From Bacillus thermozeamaize (lineage in GTDB: Bacteria; Bacillota; Bacilli; ZCTH02-B2), in NCBI GenBank assembly GCA_002159075.1, contig LZRT01000094.1, positions 62,001 through 126,000 on the forward strand: DNA of 64,000 nucleotides, in the 5' to 3' direction. Positions 9,132 to 18,600 of the stretch are shown in pieces. The notes beneath the pieces were generated by a model, which did not search any database, was not told the origin of the DNA, and saw only the letters and a list, made by a program, of their open reading frames with translations. The stretch's first letter is position 1. Every line of letters begins with the position of its first letter. A program made the position numbers and the translations under genes.

Positions 9132-9178
9132 ACCAAAATTATGACACTCGTCACGGATCTCGTCAAGTGGAGGAGTGG

Positions 9179-9209
9179 CGAAAAAAAGAAAAAGCCCCTA
9201 TAAAAGGGG
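9179..9209 (-). terminator. Terminator of the HesB-like gene
   Basis: Read on the minus strand: CCCCT, 5-base loop, AGGGG, then CTTTTTCTTTTTTT. It lies 70 bases after the minus-strand HesB-like gene. The stem is short (9195-9199 with 9205-9209) but the T tract is long. Confidence 0.6.
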
Positions 9210-9277
9210 ATCAGGGGTAAGGAATCATTCACATATTAGGGTGCAAATCAGATAAACTGGGGTAAAGTGGGTATGCA

Positions 9278-9613
9278 TCAAACGGCCAAGGCGAAAGGTT
9301 GTTCCGGCAGGTCAGGATGATGCAAGTCGTCACAGTGCCTGCTTGCGCAACAGATGCCATGGATGGGGTCGTGGTCGATGACCAATCCCTCCATATACCA
9401 TGAATCATCCGGGCTGATGACGAAGGTCACTCCGCCTACCTGAACCCTGTGATCGCGAGCGGTAGGCCGATCCACTTGCACGCCGATGGAGTAGCCGCCG
9501 CAACCAAAGCCGCCGATGCGGACAAACAACCGCAGCGCCTGGTCCGCGGACAGCTCCATTTCCTGACGGTAAAACGCCGCTGCCGCCGGAGTGATATGAA
9601 CGTCCAGGTTCAA
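9278..9613 (-). CDS. HesB/IscA-like (YneR-type) protein
   Basis: A 111-residue member of the iron-sulfur biogenesis fold (HesB-like), of the shorter YneR type. It starts with MNLDVHITPAAAAFYRQEM and has the RIGGFGCGGYSIG strand. Classic IscA proteins place two more cysteines in a C-terminal CGC motif; here the tail has GICCASRHCDD instead, so metal or cluster binding is possible but different. A TTG start at 9613 follows GGGGAGGTG by 7 bases. It is a stand-alone gene, divergent from the Nudix gene and closed by its own terminator. Confidence 0.75.
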   Translation of the reverse strand: MNLDVHITPAAAAFYRQEMELSADQALRLFVRIGGFGCGGYSIGVQVDRPTARDHRVQVGGVTFVISPDDSWYMEGLVIDHDPIHGICCASRHCDDLHHPDLPEQPFALAV

Positions 9614-9848
9614 AGGGATTCACCTCCCCACCTGTGTATCGGAACAACATCATGAAAAGCACTCTGTATGATAACAGCTAACTGTATTATAACACGAGAT
9701 TGGTTCTTGTAAAGAGAAATTTTTCGGAGAAATGGTGAAGGAAATATTTTGCACAGATTTGTCTCTCTGGCGGTGGGAAACTTCTGGCGGCTGATCTATA
9801 ATGGGAAGAAACAAGACAAGAGGAATGGGGCCAGGTGAGACAAGACGC

Positions 9849-10499
9849 ATGACGACGGGCGGGCTTCTTGAGCGGATTGAACGGCAGTTTCGTGGCCGGG
9901 AAAGGAAAATTCTTGACCAACATCTCTATGTTCGCTCGGCCGTATTGCTGCCTTTGGTCGAATCGGACGGGGAGCTTGGGGTATTGTTTGAAGTGCGGGC
10001 GCATCACCTGAAACGGCAGCCCGGTGAAATCTGTTTTCCCGGAGGAAGAGTGGACGAAAATGACGCCGACGAGGAGGCGGCCGCTGTCAGGGAAACGTGC
10101 GAGGAGCTGGGCCTGAGATCGGATCAGGTCAAGGTGTACGGCCCGCTGGACGTCCTCGTCGGCTCCTTCCCGCTGATGATCATTCCCTTTGTGGGGAAAA
10201 TTCCTTATGATGCGGTTGTGCCCAACCCGAGTGAGGTGGCGCAAGTTTTTGTCGTGCCGTTGTCTGTTCTGTATCAGATGCAGCCGCTGCGGTTTGATGT
10301 CCCTGTGAAGGCCACTCCAGCCGAGGATTTTCCGTTTCACTTGATCCCTGGCGGACGCAACTACAAGTGGCGTACCTATACTCTCCCGGAATATTTCTAT
10401 TGCTACGAGGACAAGGTGATCTGGGGTTTGACGGCCCGCATCCTGCGGCATTTCTTGGAGTTGACCCGCAACGGATCGGCGGCGAAGCCAAAAGGATAG
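9849..10499 (+). CDS. Nudix hydrolase, CoA pyrophosphatase-like
   Basis: The Nudix box reads GGRVDENDADEEAAAVRETC then EELGL, fitting G-x5-E-x7-RE-U-x-EE-x-G-U. Just before it, LKRQPGEICFPGG matches the UPF0035 signature of CoA pyrophosphatases (YeaB/NudL type), which cleave CoA to 4'-phosphopantetheine and 3',5'-ADP. I start at ATG 9849 (GGTGAG upstream); an in-frame ATG at 9801 overlaps a TATAAT at 9797-9802 that looks like the gene's own -10 box. The protein is then 216 residues. It is separated by 10 bases from yhaO. Confidence 0.88.
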   Translation: MTTGGLLERIERQFRGRERKILDQHLYVRSAVLLPLVESDGELGVLFEVRAHHLKRQPGEICFPGGRVDENDADEEAAAVRETCEELGLRSDQVKVYGPLDVLVGSFPLMIIPFVGKIPYDAVVPNPSEVAQVFVVPLSVLYQMQPLRFDVPVKATPAEDFPFHLIPGGRNYKWRTYTLPEYFYCYEDKVIWGLTARILRHFLELTRNGSAAKPKG

Positions 10500-10509
10500 G
10501 AGAGAGGAG

Positions 10510-11802
10510 ATGGTCCATTTTCGTTTTTTTCACGCAGCCGATTTGCACTTGGACAGCCCCTTCAAGGGGCTGTCTCGTTTACCGGCACCGATCGACGAGG
10601 CGGTGCGGCAGTCGTCGGTGGCCTCGTTCAACCGCCTGATCCGCTTCTGCATCGAGAAGCGGGTGGATTTTCTCTGTTTGAGCGGTGATCTCTACGAAGT
10701 GGCAGACGGGCGGCTGGCTGGCCAGATGGTGCTGCAAAGGGGGCTTTGGCGGCTGTATGAGGCGGGCATTCACAGTTTTGTCATCCGGGGCAATCACGAC
10801 CCCCAGGATGGGCCGCATGCGCAGCTGGAGTGGCCGCCGACGGCCCACCTTTTTTCTTCCCAGCGCGTTGAAGGAATTCCTTTTCGCAAAGGGGGACAAG
10901 AGGTGGCGCGCGTATACGGCCGCAGCTATCCGACAGCCCGTTTTCAGGAAAATATTCTGTCCGAATACCGGCGGGACCCGATGGTGCCTTTTGCCATCGC
11001 GATGCACCACACCAATGTGGACGGGATGGGAGGGCATGAAAACTATGCTCCTTGCCGTCTGAGCGAACTGGTCGCATGCGGCATGGATTATTGGGCGCTT
11101 GGCCATGTCCACAAGCGCCAGATTTTGCATGAGGCGCCATGGGTGGTTTACCCCGGCAATCTGCAGGGCAGAAGCATGAAGGAGCAAGGGGAGAAGGGCG
11201 GTTATCTCGTGGAGGTGCGGGATGGACAGGTGGAGGCCATCCAGTTTGTGCCATTAAGTGAAGTGATATGGCAGGAGCTGGAGGTGGATCTGACAGGGGC
11301 GGAAGCGGAAGAGGAGATGCTGCGTCGGATCCGGGCCGCGCTGGCCGCTTTGCAGGAGGAGCTGGGAGGCCGGGCCGCCATGGTTCGCCTCGTGCTTCAG
11401 GGGATGACCACGCTGGCTCCCCGCCTGAGGAATCCTCTGGTGCTGGAGGACGTGCTGGCGCTGCTCAACGACGAGGTGAACAGCCAAGTCGGCGGGAAGA
11501 ACGGCCAGTCCACCGCCGCCTGGATGTGGCTGGATGAGGCTGTCAACCGCACGCTGCCGCCTTTTGATCGCCAAACTGTTCCGCCTTTTATCCGCGAAGT
11601 GTTGTCCGCATGCGGGCGGCTGCGATCCTCCGGCCATGGCCAAAAGCCGGAAGAGTTGCCCCCGCTGAAGGCCCTCTGGACGCATCCTGCAGCCAGGAGA
11701 TACCTGGAAGCGTGGACGGGAGAGGAATGGGAAGGAATTTTCGCTGAGGTGGAGAGCCTCCTCTTGTCCTTGTTGCTTTCGGAACGGGAGGGAGGGCGAT
11801 GA
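10510..11802 (+). CDS. yhaO: DNA repair exonuclease, YhaO/SbcD-like metallophosphoesterase
   Basis: A 430-residue calcineurin-like phosphoesterase with all metal-site motifs in order: HAADLHLDSPF, LSGDLYE, RGNHDP, MHHTNVDG and LGHVHKRQ. This is the nuclease partner (Mre11/SbcD-like) of the ATPase encoded next. GAGAGGAG precedes the ATG. The stop overlaps the start of yhaN (ATGA at 11799), the usual arrangement for obligate complexes. In B. subtilis these genes are joined by yhaM, which is not present here. Confidence 0.93.
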   Translation: MVHFRFFHAADLHLDSPFKGLSRLPAPIDEAVRQSSVASFNRLIRFCIEKRVDFLCLSGDLYEVADGRLAGQMVLQRGLWRLYEAGIHSFVIRGNHDPQDGPHAQLEWPPTAHLFSSQRVEGIPFRKGGQEVARVYGRSYPTARFQENILSEYRRDPMVPFAIAMHHTNVDGMGGHENYAPCRLSELVACGMDYWALGHVHKRQILHEAPWVVYPGNLQGRSMKEQGEKGGYLVEVRDGQVEAIQFVPLSEVIWQELEVDLTGAEAEEEMLRRIRAALAALQEELGGRAAMVRLVLQGMTTLAPRLRNPLVLEDVLALLNDEVNSQVGGKNGQSTAAWMWLDEAVNRTLPPFDRQTVPPFIREVLSACGRLRSSGHGQKPEELPPLKALWTHPAARRYLEAWTGEEWEGIFAEVESLLLSLLLSEREGGR

Positions 11803-13784
11803 GTTTGCGGCGGATTCGCAAGCTGCGGATTGACGGGTTCGGCCACTGGCGCAATCAGGAATGGGAGATCCATCCACGTCTCCAGTTGATTGTGGGACAT
11901 AACGAAGCGGGGAAGAGCACCTTGCTCGGATTTATCCGGGGAATTTTGTTCGGGTTCGAGCCGCGCAACTCGCCGCACCGGTATGAGCCGTCCAAGGGCG
12001 GCCCCTTCGGCGGTTCCATCTGGATGGAGGATGAGACCGGTCTGTGTGTGCAAATCCAGCGCCTGGGGAAGGAGCGGGTATCCGGCCAGCTGACCGTTTA
12101 TTTACCGGACGGGCAAACGGCGGGGGAGGACTGGCTGAAGGAATGGCTGGGGAGGATCGACAAACAAACGTTCAGGCAACTGTTTGCTTTTGGATTGGAT
12201 GATTTGCAGCAGGTACGGTGGCTGGAAGAAGAAGCCCTGACCCCTTTTTTGTACAACACGCTTGCGGGAACCGGAATCTCTCTGGAACGTGTGCAAAAAA
12301 AGCTGGCTGAACGGGAAGCGGAACTGTTCCGGCCGCGCGCCAAATCCGGCCGGATTCTTCATATCCTGCAGCATTTGGACGCGCTTGAAGAGAGATGCCG
12401 GCACTGGCGCAAGCAGCAGGAACAGGCGGTTGGCTTGAGAAAGCGGCTGGAGCGGGTGAACGAGGAAATTGGCCGTCTGGAGCAGGAAATCGGGAATCGG
12501 CAAGAACAGTTAAGCCGCCTTGAGCGCGTCGCCCAGCTTTTCGCGCCCTATCGAAGGTTGCGGGAGCTGGGGGCAAGGCAGCAAAAGGCAAAGGGAGAGC
12601 CCGAACCTTACCAGCGTGCGGGCGATCTCAGAGAGCGGTTATCCGAGCATGAAGCGCGGCTGAAGGCGCTTTACGGACGGAGGGAAGAGGTGAAGCGGCA
12701 GCTGGTGGAGACCGAGTCACATGATCGCGGCCACAAAGACGGCGAAACGGCACAATCGCTTTCGGGCCTGTTCCTGGCATTGTCGCTCGCCTTGCCGTCC
12801 AGCTGGTGGCTGCTGGTTCAGATCTGGAACGGCGGACAAAACCTGTTTTCCCTCAGTCTCGGCGTGATCCTTTTGCTGATAGCTGTCTCCTTGGCCCTGG
12901 CCTTCCGTCGCAAGGCGGCAAAAAGCCGCCGGGAGCGGCGGCGCCTGGCTGAGATGGCGGAGCGGTTGAGGCAGGAGGCGGAACGGCTCAATCGTCAAAT
13001 CGAAGCGGCAGAGCATGAGGCGTCCTGCCTGCGGGAGGCATGCGCGATTCAGGAATCGTTTGGCGAGTGGTTCGCGCAACCGCAATGGCAAGCCTTGATG
13101 GATGAATGGCACCGTCGGGGAGAAGGCCGGCTTGCTGCGGAGCGGCAGCGCCTGGAGGCGGAGTTGGCGCAGCAGATGCAGGCATATTCTGCCCGCCTGG
13201 AAGAACGGGGCCGGCTGGCGCAGCGGCTGGAGGCGCTTCAGAGCGAAGCGGCGTTGGGGGAGGCTGAGCAGGAGGCTGCACGGCTCAAAGCCGAACTCCA
13301 AAAACAGGCCATGCAGTGGTCGGCGGTGGTTTTATCCCGGGCGGTCCTGGAGGAGGCGATGGCCGTTTTTGAACGGGAGCGACAGCCGCTTGCCCTGCAG
13401 CGGGCCTCCGAGTACTTTGCGCAATTGACGGACGGCCGCTATCTCCGGATACTGGCGCCGTTGGGGCAGCGGGAGTTGTTGGTCGAACGCCATGACGGGG
13501 AGCGGTTTCCGCCCGAACGGCTGAGCCGGGGTACGGTGGAACAATTGCTGCTGGCGATGCGTCTTGCCTTGGTCGAGGAATACAGCGGCAAGGTGGTGTT
13601 GCCCCTCGTCATGGATGATATCCTGGTCAATTTTGATCCCCGGCGGATGGCATCCGCGGTAGAGACGATCACCCAGCTGAGCCGGCAGCGCCAGGTATTC
13701 TTTTTAACCTGCCATCCGCATGTCGAGGCAGCATTCCGCCAGGCGCTTGCGGGAGAGGATTGGGACTGTCTGGAGTTGGCATGA
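11799..13784 (+). CDS. yhaN: YhaN-like SMC/SbcC-type ATPase
   Basis: A 661-residue ATPase: Walker A GHNEAGKSTL near residue 35, a coiled coil around residues 170-300, two hydrophobic segments at about residues 315-365 (LFLALSLALPSSWWLLVQIW and SLGVILLLIAVSLALAF), a second coiled coil, and the C-terminal signature LSRGTVEQLLLAMRLAL with Walker B LPLVMDDILVNFD. It is clearly shorter than the ~960-residue B. subtilis YhaN, mostly in the coiled-coil arms. The membrane-like segments are typical of YhaN and suggest membrane-associated DNA end processing with YhaO. Confidence 0.9.
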   Translation: MSLRRIRKLRIDGFGHWRNQEWEIHPRLQLIVGHNEAGKSTLLGFIRGILFGFEPRNSPHRYEPSKGGPFGGSIWMEDETGLCVQIQRLGKERVSGQLTVYLPDGQTAGEDWLKEWLGRIDKQTFRQLFAFGLDDLQQVRWLEEEALTPFLYNTLAGTGISLERVQKKLAEREAELFRPRAKSGRILHILQHLDALEERCRHWRKQQEQAVGLRKRLERVNEEIGRLEQEIGNRQEQLSRLERVAQLFAPYRRLRELGARQQKAKGEPEPYQRAGDLRERLSEHEARLKALYGRREEVKRQLVETESHDRGHKDGETAQSLSGLFLALSLALPSSWWLLVQIWNGGQNLFSLSLGVILLLIAVSLALAFRRKAAKSRRERRRLAEMAERLRQEAERLNRQIEAAEHEASCLREACAIQESFGEWFAQPQWQALMDEWHRRGEGRLAAERQRLEAELAQQMQAYSARLEERGRLAQRLEALQSEAALGEAEQEAARLKAELQKQAMQWSAVVLSRAVLEEAMAVFERERQPLALQRASEYFAQLTDGRYLRILAPLGQRELLVERHDGERFPPERLSRGTVEQLLLAMRLALVEEYSGKVVLPLVMDDILVNFDPRRMASAVETITQLSRQRQVFFLTCHPHVEAAFRQALAGEDWDCLELA

Positions 13785-13887
13785 GGGAAGTGCGTGCGGG
13801 CGTGATAAGAACGGTTACGCAGTTTTCAGTCGTGTGTGAAAAGGAGAGACTCGTGGTAGAATGATGGGAACTGGGAGGTGATCGGAA

Positions 13888-14232
13888 GTGCAAGCGATTG
13901 AAGATGTGGCGCAATTCGCTGAGACAATCGCGACGGGCACCGTGGTGGCCATGTTTCATGCGGACTGGTGCAAAGATTGCAAGTTTATCGATCCATTTAT
14001 GCCGGATGTGGAAAAGGCGTACCAGGGAAAAATACGCTTTGTCAAGGTGGACCGGGATCGCTTTCCGGAACTGGTGGAGCGTTATGATATTTTCGGCATC
14101 CCCAGCTTTGTGGCATTTTTTGACGGCAAGGAGACGATTCGTTTTGTGAGCAAGTTGCGAAAGACGCGGGAAGAGATTGAGCATTTTCTGGATCGCGTGT
14201 GCGAGGTGAGCGAGGCACTGGCCCAGAACTAG
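13888..14232 (+). CDS. Thioredoxin-like protein
   Basis: A 114-residue thioredoxin fold protein with the active site WCKDC at C28/C31 and the cis-Pro region IFGIPSFVAFFDGKE. GGGAGGTGAT before the GTG start at 13888 is a strong ribosome binding site. There is no signal peptide, so it should act in the cytoplasm on disulfides. It is 14 bases upstream of a membrane M50 protease gene, probably in the same transcript. The K-D residues between the cysteines differ from the GP of canonical thioredoxin, so its redox potential and partners may differ. Confidence 0.87.
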   Translation: MQAIEDVAQFAETIATGTVVAMFHADWCKDCKFIDPFMPDVEKAYQGKIRFVKVDRDRFPELVERYDIFGIPSFVAFFDGKETIRFVSKLRKTREEIEHFLDRVCEVSEALAQN

Positions 14233-14246
14233 TCGGAGGTGAGGAA

Positions 14247-15410
14247 ATGTCGCGGTCAAACGAAGATTGGGACGCTGCCCAAGATGGCGGCAGGGCCGCC
14301 GCATCAGGCGGCCGCGGTGGCGGTGGAGGACAAGGGAGGTTGTGGAAGGTACTCGCCGGGCTGGGGGCCTTTCTGCTGGCATTTGGCGGGAAGCTGAAAT
14401 TCCTCTTGCCCCTGCTCAAGTTGGGGAAGGTTGGCGGAACGATTTGGAGCATGTTGCTGATGATGGGCACCTATGCCCTGATTTATCCGTGGCAGTTTGC
14501 CATCGGGATTGTCCTGATGATCTTTGTCCACGAGATGGGCCACCTGCTGGCCGCCAAGCGCAAGGGGTTGCCGGTTTCAGCGCCTGCTTTCATCCCTTTT
14601 GTCGGCGCGCTGGTCACGATGAAAAAGGCGCCGCCTGACGCGGAGACAGAGGCATACATTGCCTATGCCGGCCCGCTGGTGGGCAGCATCGGCGCGTTGG
14701 TCTGCCTTTGGCTTGGCCGGAGCCTGGAGATGCCGGTGTTGCTGCTGGTGGCCTGGTTTGGGTTTTTTATCAATTTGATCAACCTGCTGCCGATTCATCC
14801 CTTGGATGGAGGCCGGATCGTCACGGCGATCTCCCGCTGGTTATGGGTGGCCGGCCTGGTTATCGGTTTGCTGGCCGTGATCTGGTTGCGATCGATTTTG
14901 CTGGGCCTGGTCTGGATTTTGTTTGTCTGGCAGCTGGTGCAAAGCTGGCGGCGGAAAAAAGAGCCGCACAGCCAGGTGCGATGGGCACTGGAGGTGAACC
15001 GGCGGCAGTTTGAGGAGGCCGGCATCCCAGTTCCCGGCGCTGAACACACCCGTCAGCTTGAGTTTCAGATTTACAGCCGGCTGGAAGATCAGAAAAAGTA
15101 TTGTGACATTTTTTATCCGGGTCTGGGAAAACTAGGCACGATTCCCTTTCCATATGGCGAGGTGGTCGCCGTGCGGATGAACGGGATCAGGCCGGGCGGA
15201 GAAGGGGAGGATGGGGGAGAACGCTTGATTGTTCAGCTTGAGCTGACTTATTTGCCGGATGAACAGTTTTCCCCGATTCGCGAGGACGCCTATTACCGGG
15301 TACCGGCCCGCACCCGCGTGATGTATGGCCTGGCCTATTTTGGCTTGATCTTTGTCCTGAGCGTCTTGCTTGTCATGACACATGATTTGATTCCTCCGCT
15401 TAGAGGATAG
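14247..15410 (+). CDS. Site-2-protease family (M50) membrane metalloprotease
   Basis: A 387-residue membrane protein. The zinc motif HEMGH is at about residues 95-99 inside a hydrophobic helix, and the third ligand motif HPLDGGRI at about residue 183. Four to five membrane segments precede a soluble C-terminal half and a final membrane helix (YGLAYFGLIFVLSVLLV). A Gly/Arg-rich N-terminal stretch (GGRGGGGG) is cytosolic. GGAGGTGAGGA supports ATG 14247 rather than the ATG at 14199. Such enzymes cut membrane-embedded substrates; no anti-sigma factor or other obvious substrate is adjacent. Confidence 0.88.
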   Translation: MSRSNEDWDAAQDGGRAAASGGRGGGGGQGRLWKVLAGLGAFLLAFGGKLKFLLPLLKLGKVGGTIWSMLLMMGTYALIYPWQFAIGIVLMIFVHEMGHLLAAKRKGLPVSAPAFIPFVGALVTMKKAPPDAETEAYIAYAGPLVGSIGALVCLWLGRSLEMPVLLLVAWFGFFINLINLLPIHPLDGGRIVTAISRWLWVAGLVIGLLAVIWLRSILLGLVWILFVWQLVQSWRRKKEPHSQVRWALEVNRRQFEEAGIPVPGAEHTRQLEFQIYSRLEDQKKYCDIFYPGLGKLGTIPFPYGEVVAVRMNGIRPGGEGEDGGERLIVQLELTYLPDEQFSPIREDAYYRVPARTRVMYGLAYFGLIFVLSVLLVMTHDLIPPLRG

Positions 15411-15438
15411 CCACTGAGGGGAAAAGCAGGGAAAGAGG

Positions 15439-15485
15439 TTGCATTTCCGATCATTTTGTTATACTATTTTATGCATTAGTATAAC
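15439..15485 (+). promoter_or_regulatory. Promoter and perfect inverted repeat upstream of pyc
   Basis: TTGCAT (15439-15444), 15-base spacer, TATACT (15460-15465). A perfect 9-bp inverted repeat, GTTATACTA at 15458-15466 and TAGTATAAC at 15477-15485 (10-base gap), covers the -10 box and the probable start of transcription. This is the layout of a repressor operator. The gene begins 130 bases downstream; the rest of the 207-base gap shows no gene. Confidence 0.55.
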
Positions 15486-15617
15486 TCATTTAGAGTAATA
15501 CGCCATAATAGGATAACCTTTTTCCGGAAATAGAATGGCTTTGTTTCCTTTTGATTGTTTTATCGAGTACGTCATTGACCCTAATTCACTCCATATGAAG
15601 AAGAGAGAGGATTCGGC

Positions 15618-18600
15618 ATGGGAGGAATCAAGAGGTTTCAAAAAGTCTTGGTAGCCAACCGCGGGGAGATCGCGATTCGCGTTTTTCGTGCTTGTACGGA
15701 GATGAAAATCCGTACGGTGGCCATTTACTCTGAGCAAGACAGCGCTTCGCTGCACCGGTTCAAGGCGGATGAGGCCTATCTGGTGGGAGAAGGCAAGGCG
15801 CCGATTGAGGCCTATCTGGATATTGAGGGGATTATCGAGATTGCCAAACGGAATGACGTGGACGCCATTCATCCCGGATACGGTTTTTTGGCGGAAAACG
15901 CCACGTTTGCCCGCCGCTGTGAGGAAGAGGGGATCACTTTTATCGGCCCCAGCCCGGAACATATCAACATGTTTGGGGACAAAGTGGAGGCCCGCAGGCA
16001 GGCGATTGCCGCAGGGATTCCGGTGATCCCCGGCACGGATGAGCCGATTCAGGATCTGGCGGATGCCGAGCGTTTTGTGGCTGAACACGGCCTTCCGATC
16101 ATGATCAAGGCGGCCGCTGGCGGCGGGGGCCGGGGGATGCGCGTCGTCAAGCGGGCGGAGGAGCTGCCCGAGGCGTTCAACCGCGCCCGCTCGGAGGCCC
16201 GTTCCGCTTTTGGCGATGACCGGGTTTACCTGGAAAAATTGATCGAGCGGCCGAAGCACATTGAGGTGCAGATTCTGGGTGACCGCTACGGAAATGTGGT
16301 TCACCTGTATGAACGGGATTGTTCCATCCAGCGGCGCCACCAGAAAGTGGTGGAGGTGGCTCCGGCCCGTACACTGACGCCGGAGCTGCGGGAAGAGATC
16401 TGCCAGTCCGCATTGCGCCTGATGCAACGGGTGGGATATGCCAATGCGGGGACGGTGGAGTTTCTGGTCACCGACGAGGGCAAGTTTTACTTTATCGAAG
16501 TGAACCCGCGGATTCAGGTGGAACATACGATAACGGAACTGATCACCGGCGTGGATCTGGTGCGGGCGCAGATCCGTCTGGCAGAAGGGTACCCGCTGAC
16601 GGATCCGGAGGTCGGCGTGCCGGCTCAGGAGCAGATCACAACCACTGGTTATGCCATTCAGTGCCGGATTACCACGGAAGATCCGGAAAACGGCTTCCTT
16701 CCGGATACGGGGCGGCTGGTGGCTTACCGGTCGCCGGGAGGATTCGGCGTGCGGCTGGACGGCAGCAATGGCTTCACAGGGGCGCTGATCACACCTTATT
16801 ATGATTCGCTCCTGGTCAAGGCCTGCACCTATGCCAACACGTTTGAAATGGCGGCCGACAAAATGCTCCGGGTGTTGCGGGAGTTCCGCATCCGCGGCGT
16901 GAAGACCAACATCCCGTTTCTGGAGAACGTGATTCAGGACGAGCAGTTCCTGAAAGGGAATTATGACACGTCCTTTATTGACAGCCGTCCCGATCTGCTC
17001 CGGATTCCCAAGCGCCGCAACCGCGGAACCAAACTGCTGCAGTATATCGGACATGTCATCGTGAATGAACGTCCGGTGGAGAAGAAACCGGTGTTCGCCA
17101 AGCCGCCCCTGCCCCGGATTACGGAGGAACAGCAACGAATCTTTGCAAGCCAGATGGTTGGTGAAGGCCCCTATCCGTCCACCAAGCGGATTTTGGATGA
17201 GCAGGGGCCGGAGGGGCTGGCAAAATGGGTGCTTGCGCAGAAACGGTTGCTCGTCACCGATACCACCTTCCGCGACGCGCACCAGTCGTTGCTGGCCACG
17301 CGGGTGCGGACCGATGACATGGTCAAGGTTGCGGAAGCCACCTCCCGCCTGGCTCCGGAACTGTTCTCACTGGAACTGTGGGGCGGTGCCACCTTTGACG
17401 TGAGCATGCGTTTCCTCAAGGAGAGCCCTTGGGAGCGCCTGGACAAACTGAGAGAGCGCATTCCTAACATTCTCTTCCAGATGCTGCTGCGTGGTTCCAA
17501 CGCGGTCGGATATACCAATTATCCGGACAACCTGGTGGTTGCGTTCATCAAGGAAGCGGCGAAGCGGGGAATCGATCTGTTCCGGATTTTCGACAGCCTC
17601 AACTGGCTGGACGGGATGCGGGTGGCCATCGATGCGGTGCGCAATGCCGGCAAGATTGCGGAAGGTACGATTTGCTACACGGGGGATGTGCTGGATCCTG
17701 CCGAAAGCAAGTACACGATGAAATACTATGTCCAGATGGCCAAGGAGCTGGAGAAAGCGGGCGCCCATATTCTCGGGATCAAGGATATGGCCGGTCTCTT
17801 GAAGCCATATGCGGCATACGAGCTCATCCGGACGCTCAAGCAAGAGGTAGGCATCCCCATCCACCTGCACACGCACGACACCAGCGGCAATGGGCTGGCG
17901 ATGCTCCTGAAAGCGGCGGAAGCCGGGGTGGACATTGTGGATGCGGCGCTCAGCTCGATGTCCGGCACCACCTCCCAGCCCAGCCTGAATGCCTTGGTGG
18001 CGGCCCTGGCCCAGGATGAGCGGGCGACGGGCCTCAATCCGGACAACTTGCAGGCGCTGAGCGATTACTGGGAAAAGGTGCGGGAGTTTTACCAGCCCTT
18101 TGAAAGCGGCATGAAGGCCAGTTCGGCTGACATTTACAAGTACCAGATGCCTGGAGGCCAGTACACCAACCTGGAGCAGCAGGCCAAGGCGGTGGGCCTG
18201 GGTGATCGCTGGCCGGAAGTGAAAGAGGCCTACGCCATGGTCAACCGCATCCTGGGCGACATCGTCAAGGTGACGCCTTCCTCCAAGATGGTGGGCGACT
18301 TCGCGCTCTTCATGGTCCAAAACGGACTGGACGAGAAAACCCTCTACGAACGGGGCGAGCAGCTGGACTTCCCCGCTTCGGTAGTGGACTATTTCATGGG
18401 CTATATGGGCCAGCCGTACGGCGGGTTTCCGGAGCGGCTGCAGAAGATCGTCCTCAAAGGGAGGGAGCCCTTAAAGGGCCGGCCGGGCGAACTGCTGCCG
18501 CCGGTCGACTTCGCGGCGGTGGAAAAGGAGCTGGAAGAAAAGCTCAAGCGCCCCGTCAAGCATGAAGAGGTCCTTTCCTATTGCCTGTATCCGAAGGTCT

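Noticed and set aside
15486-17282. A 598-codon open frame antisense to pyc
   Set aside because: Shadow of pyruvate carboxylase; the translation shows no recognisable domain.
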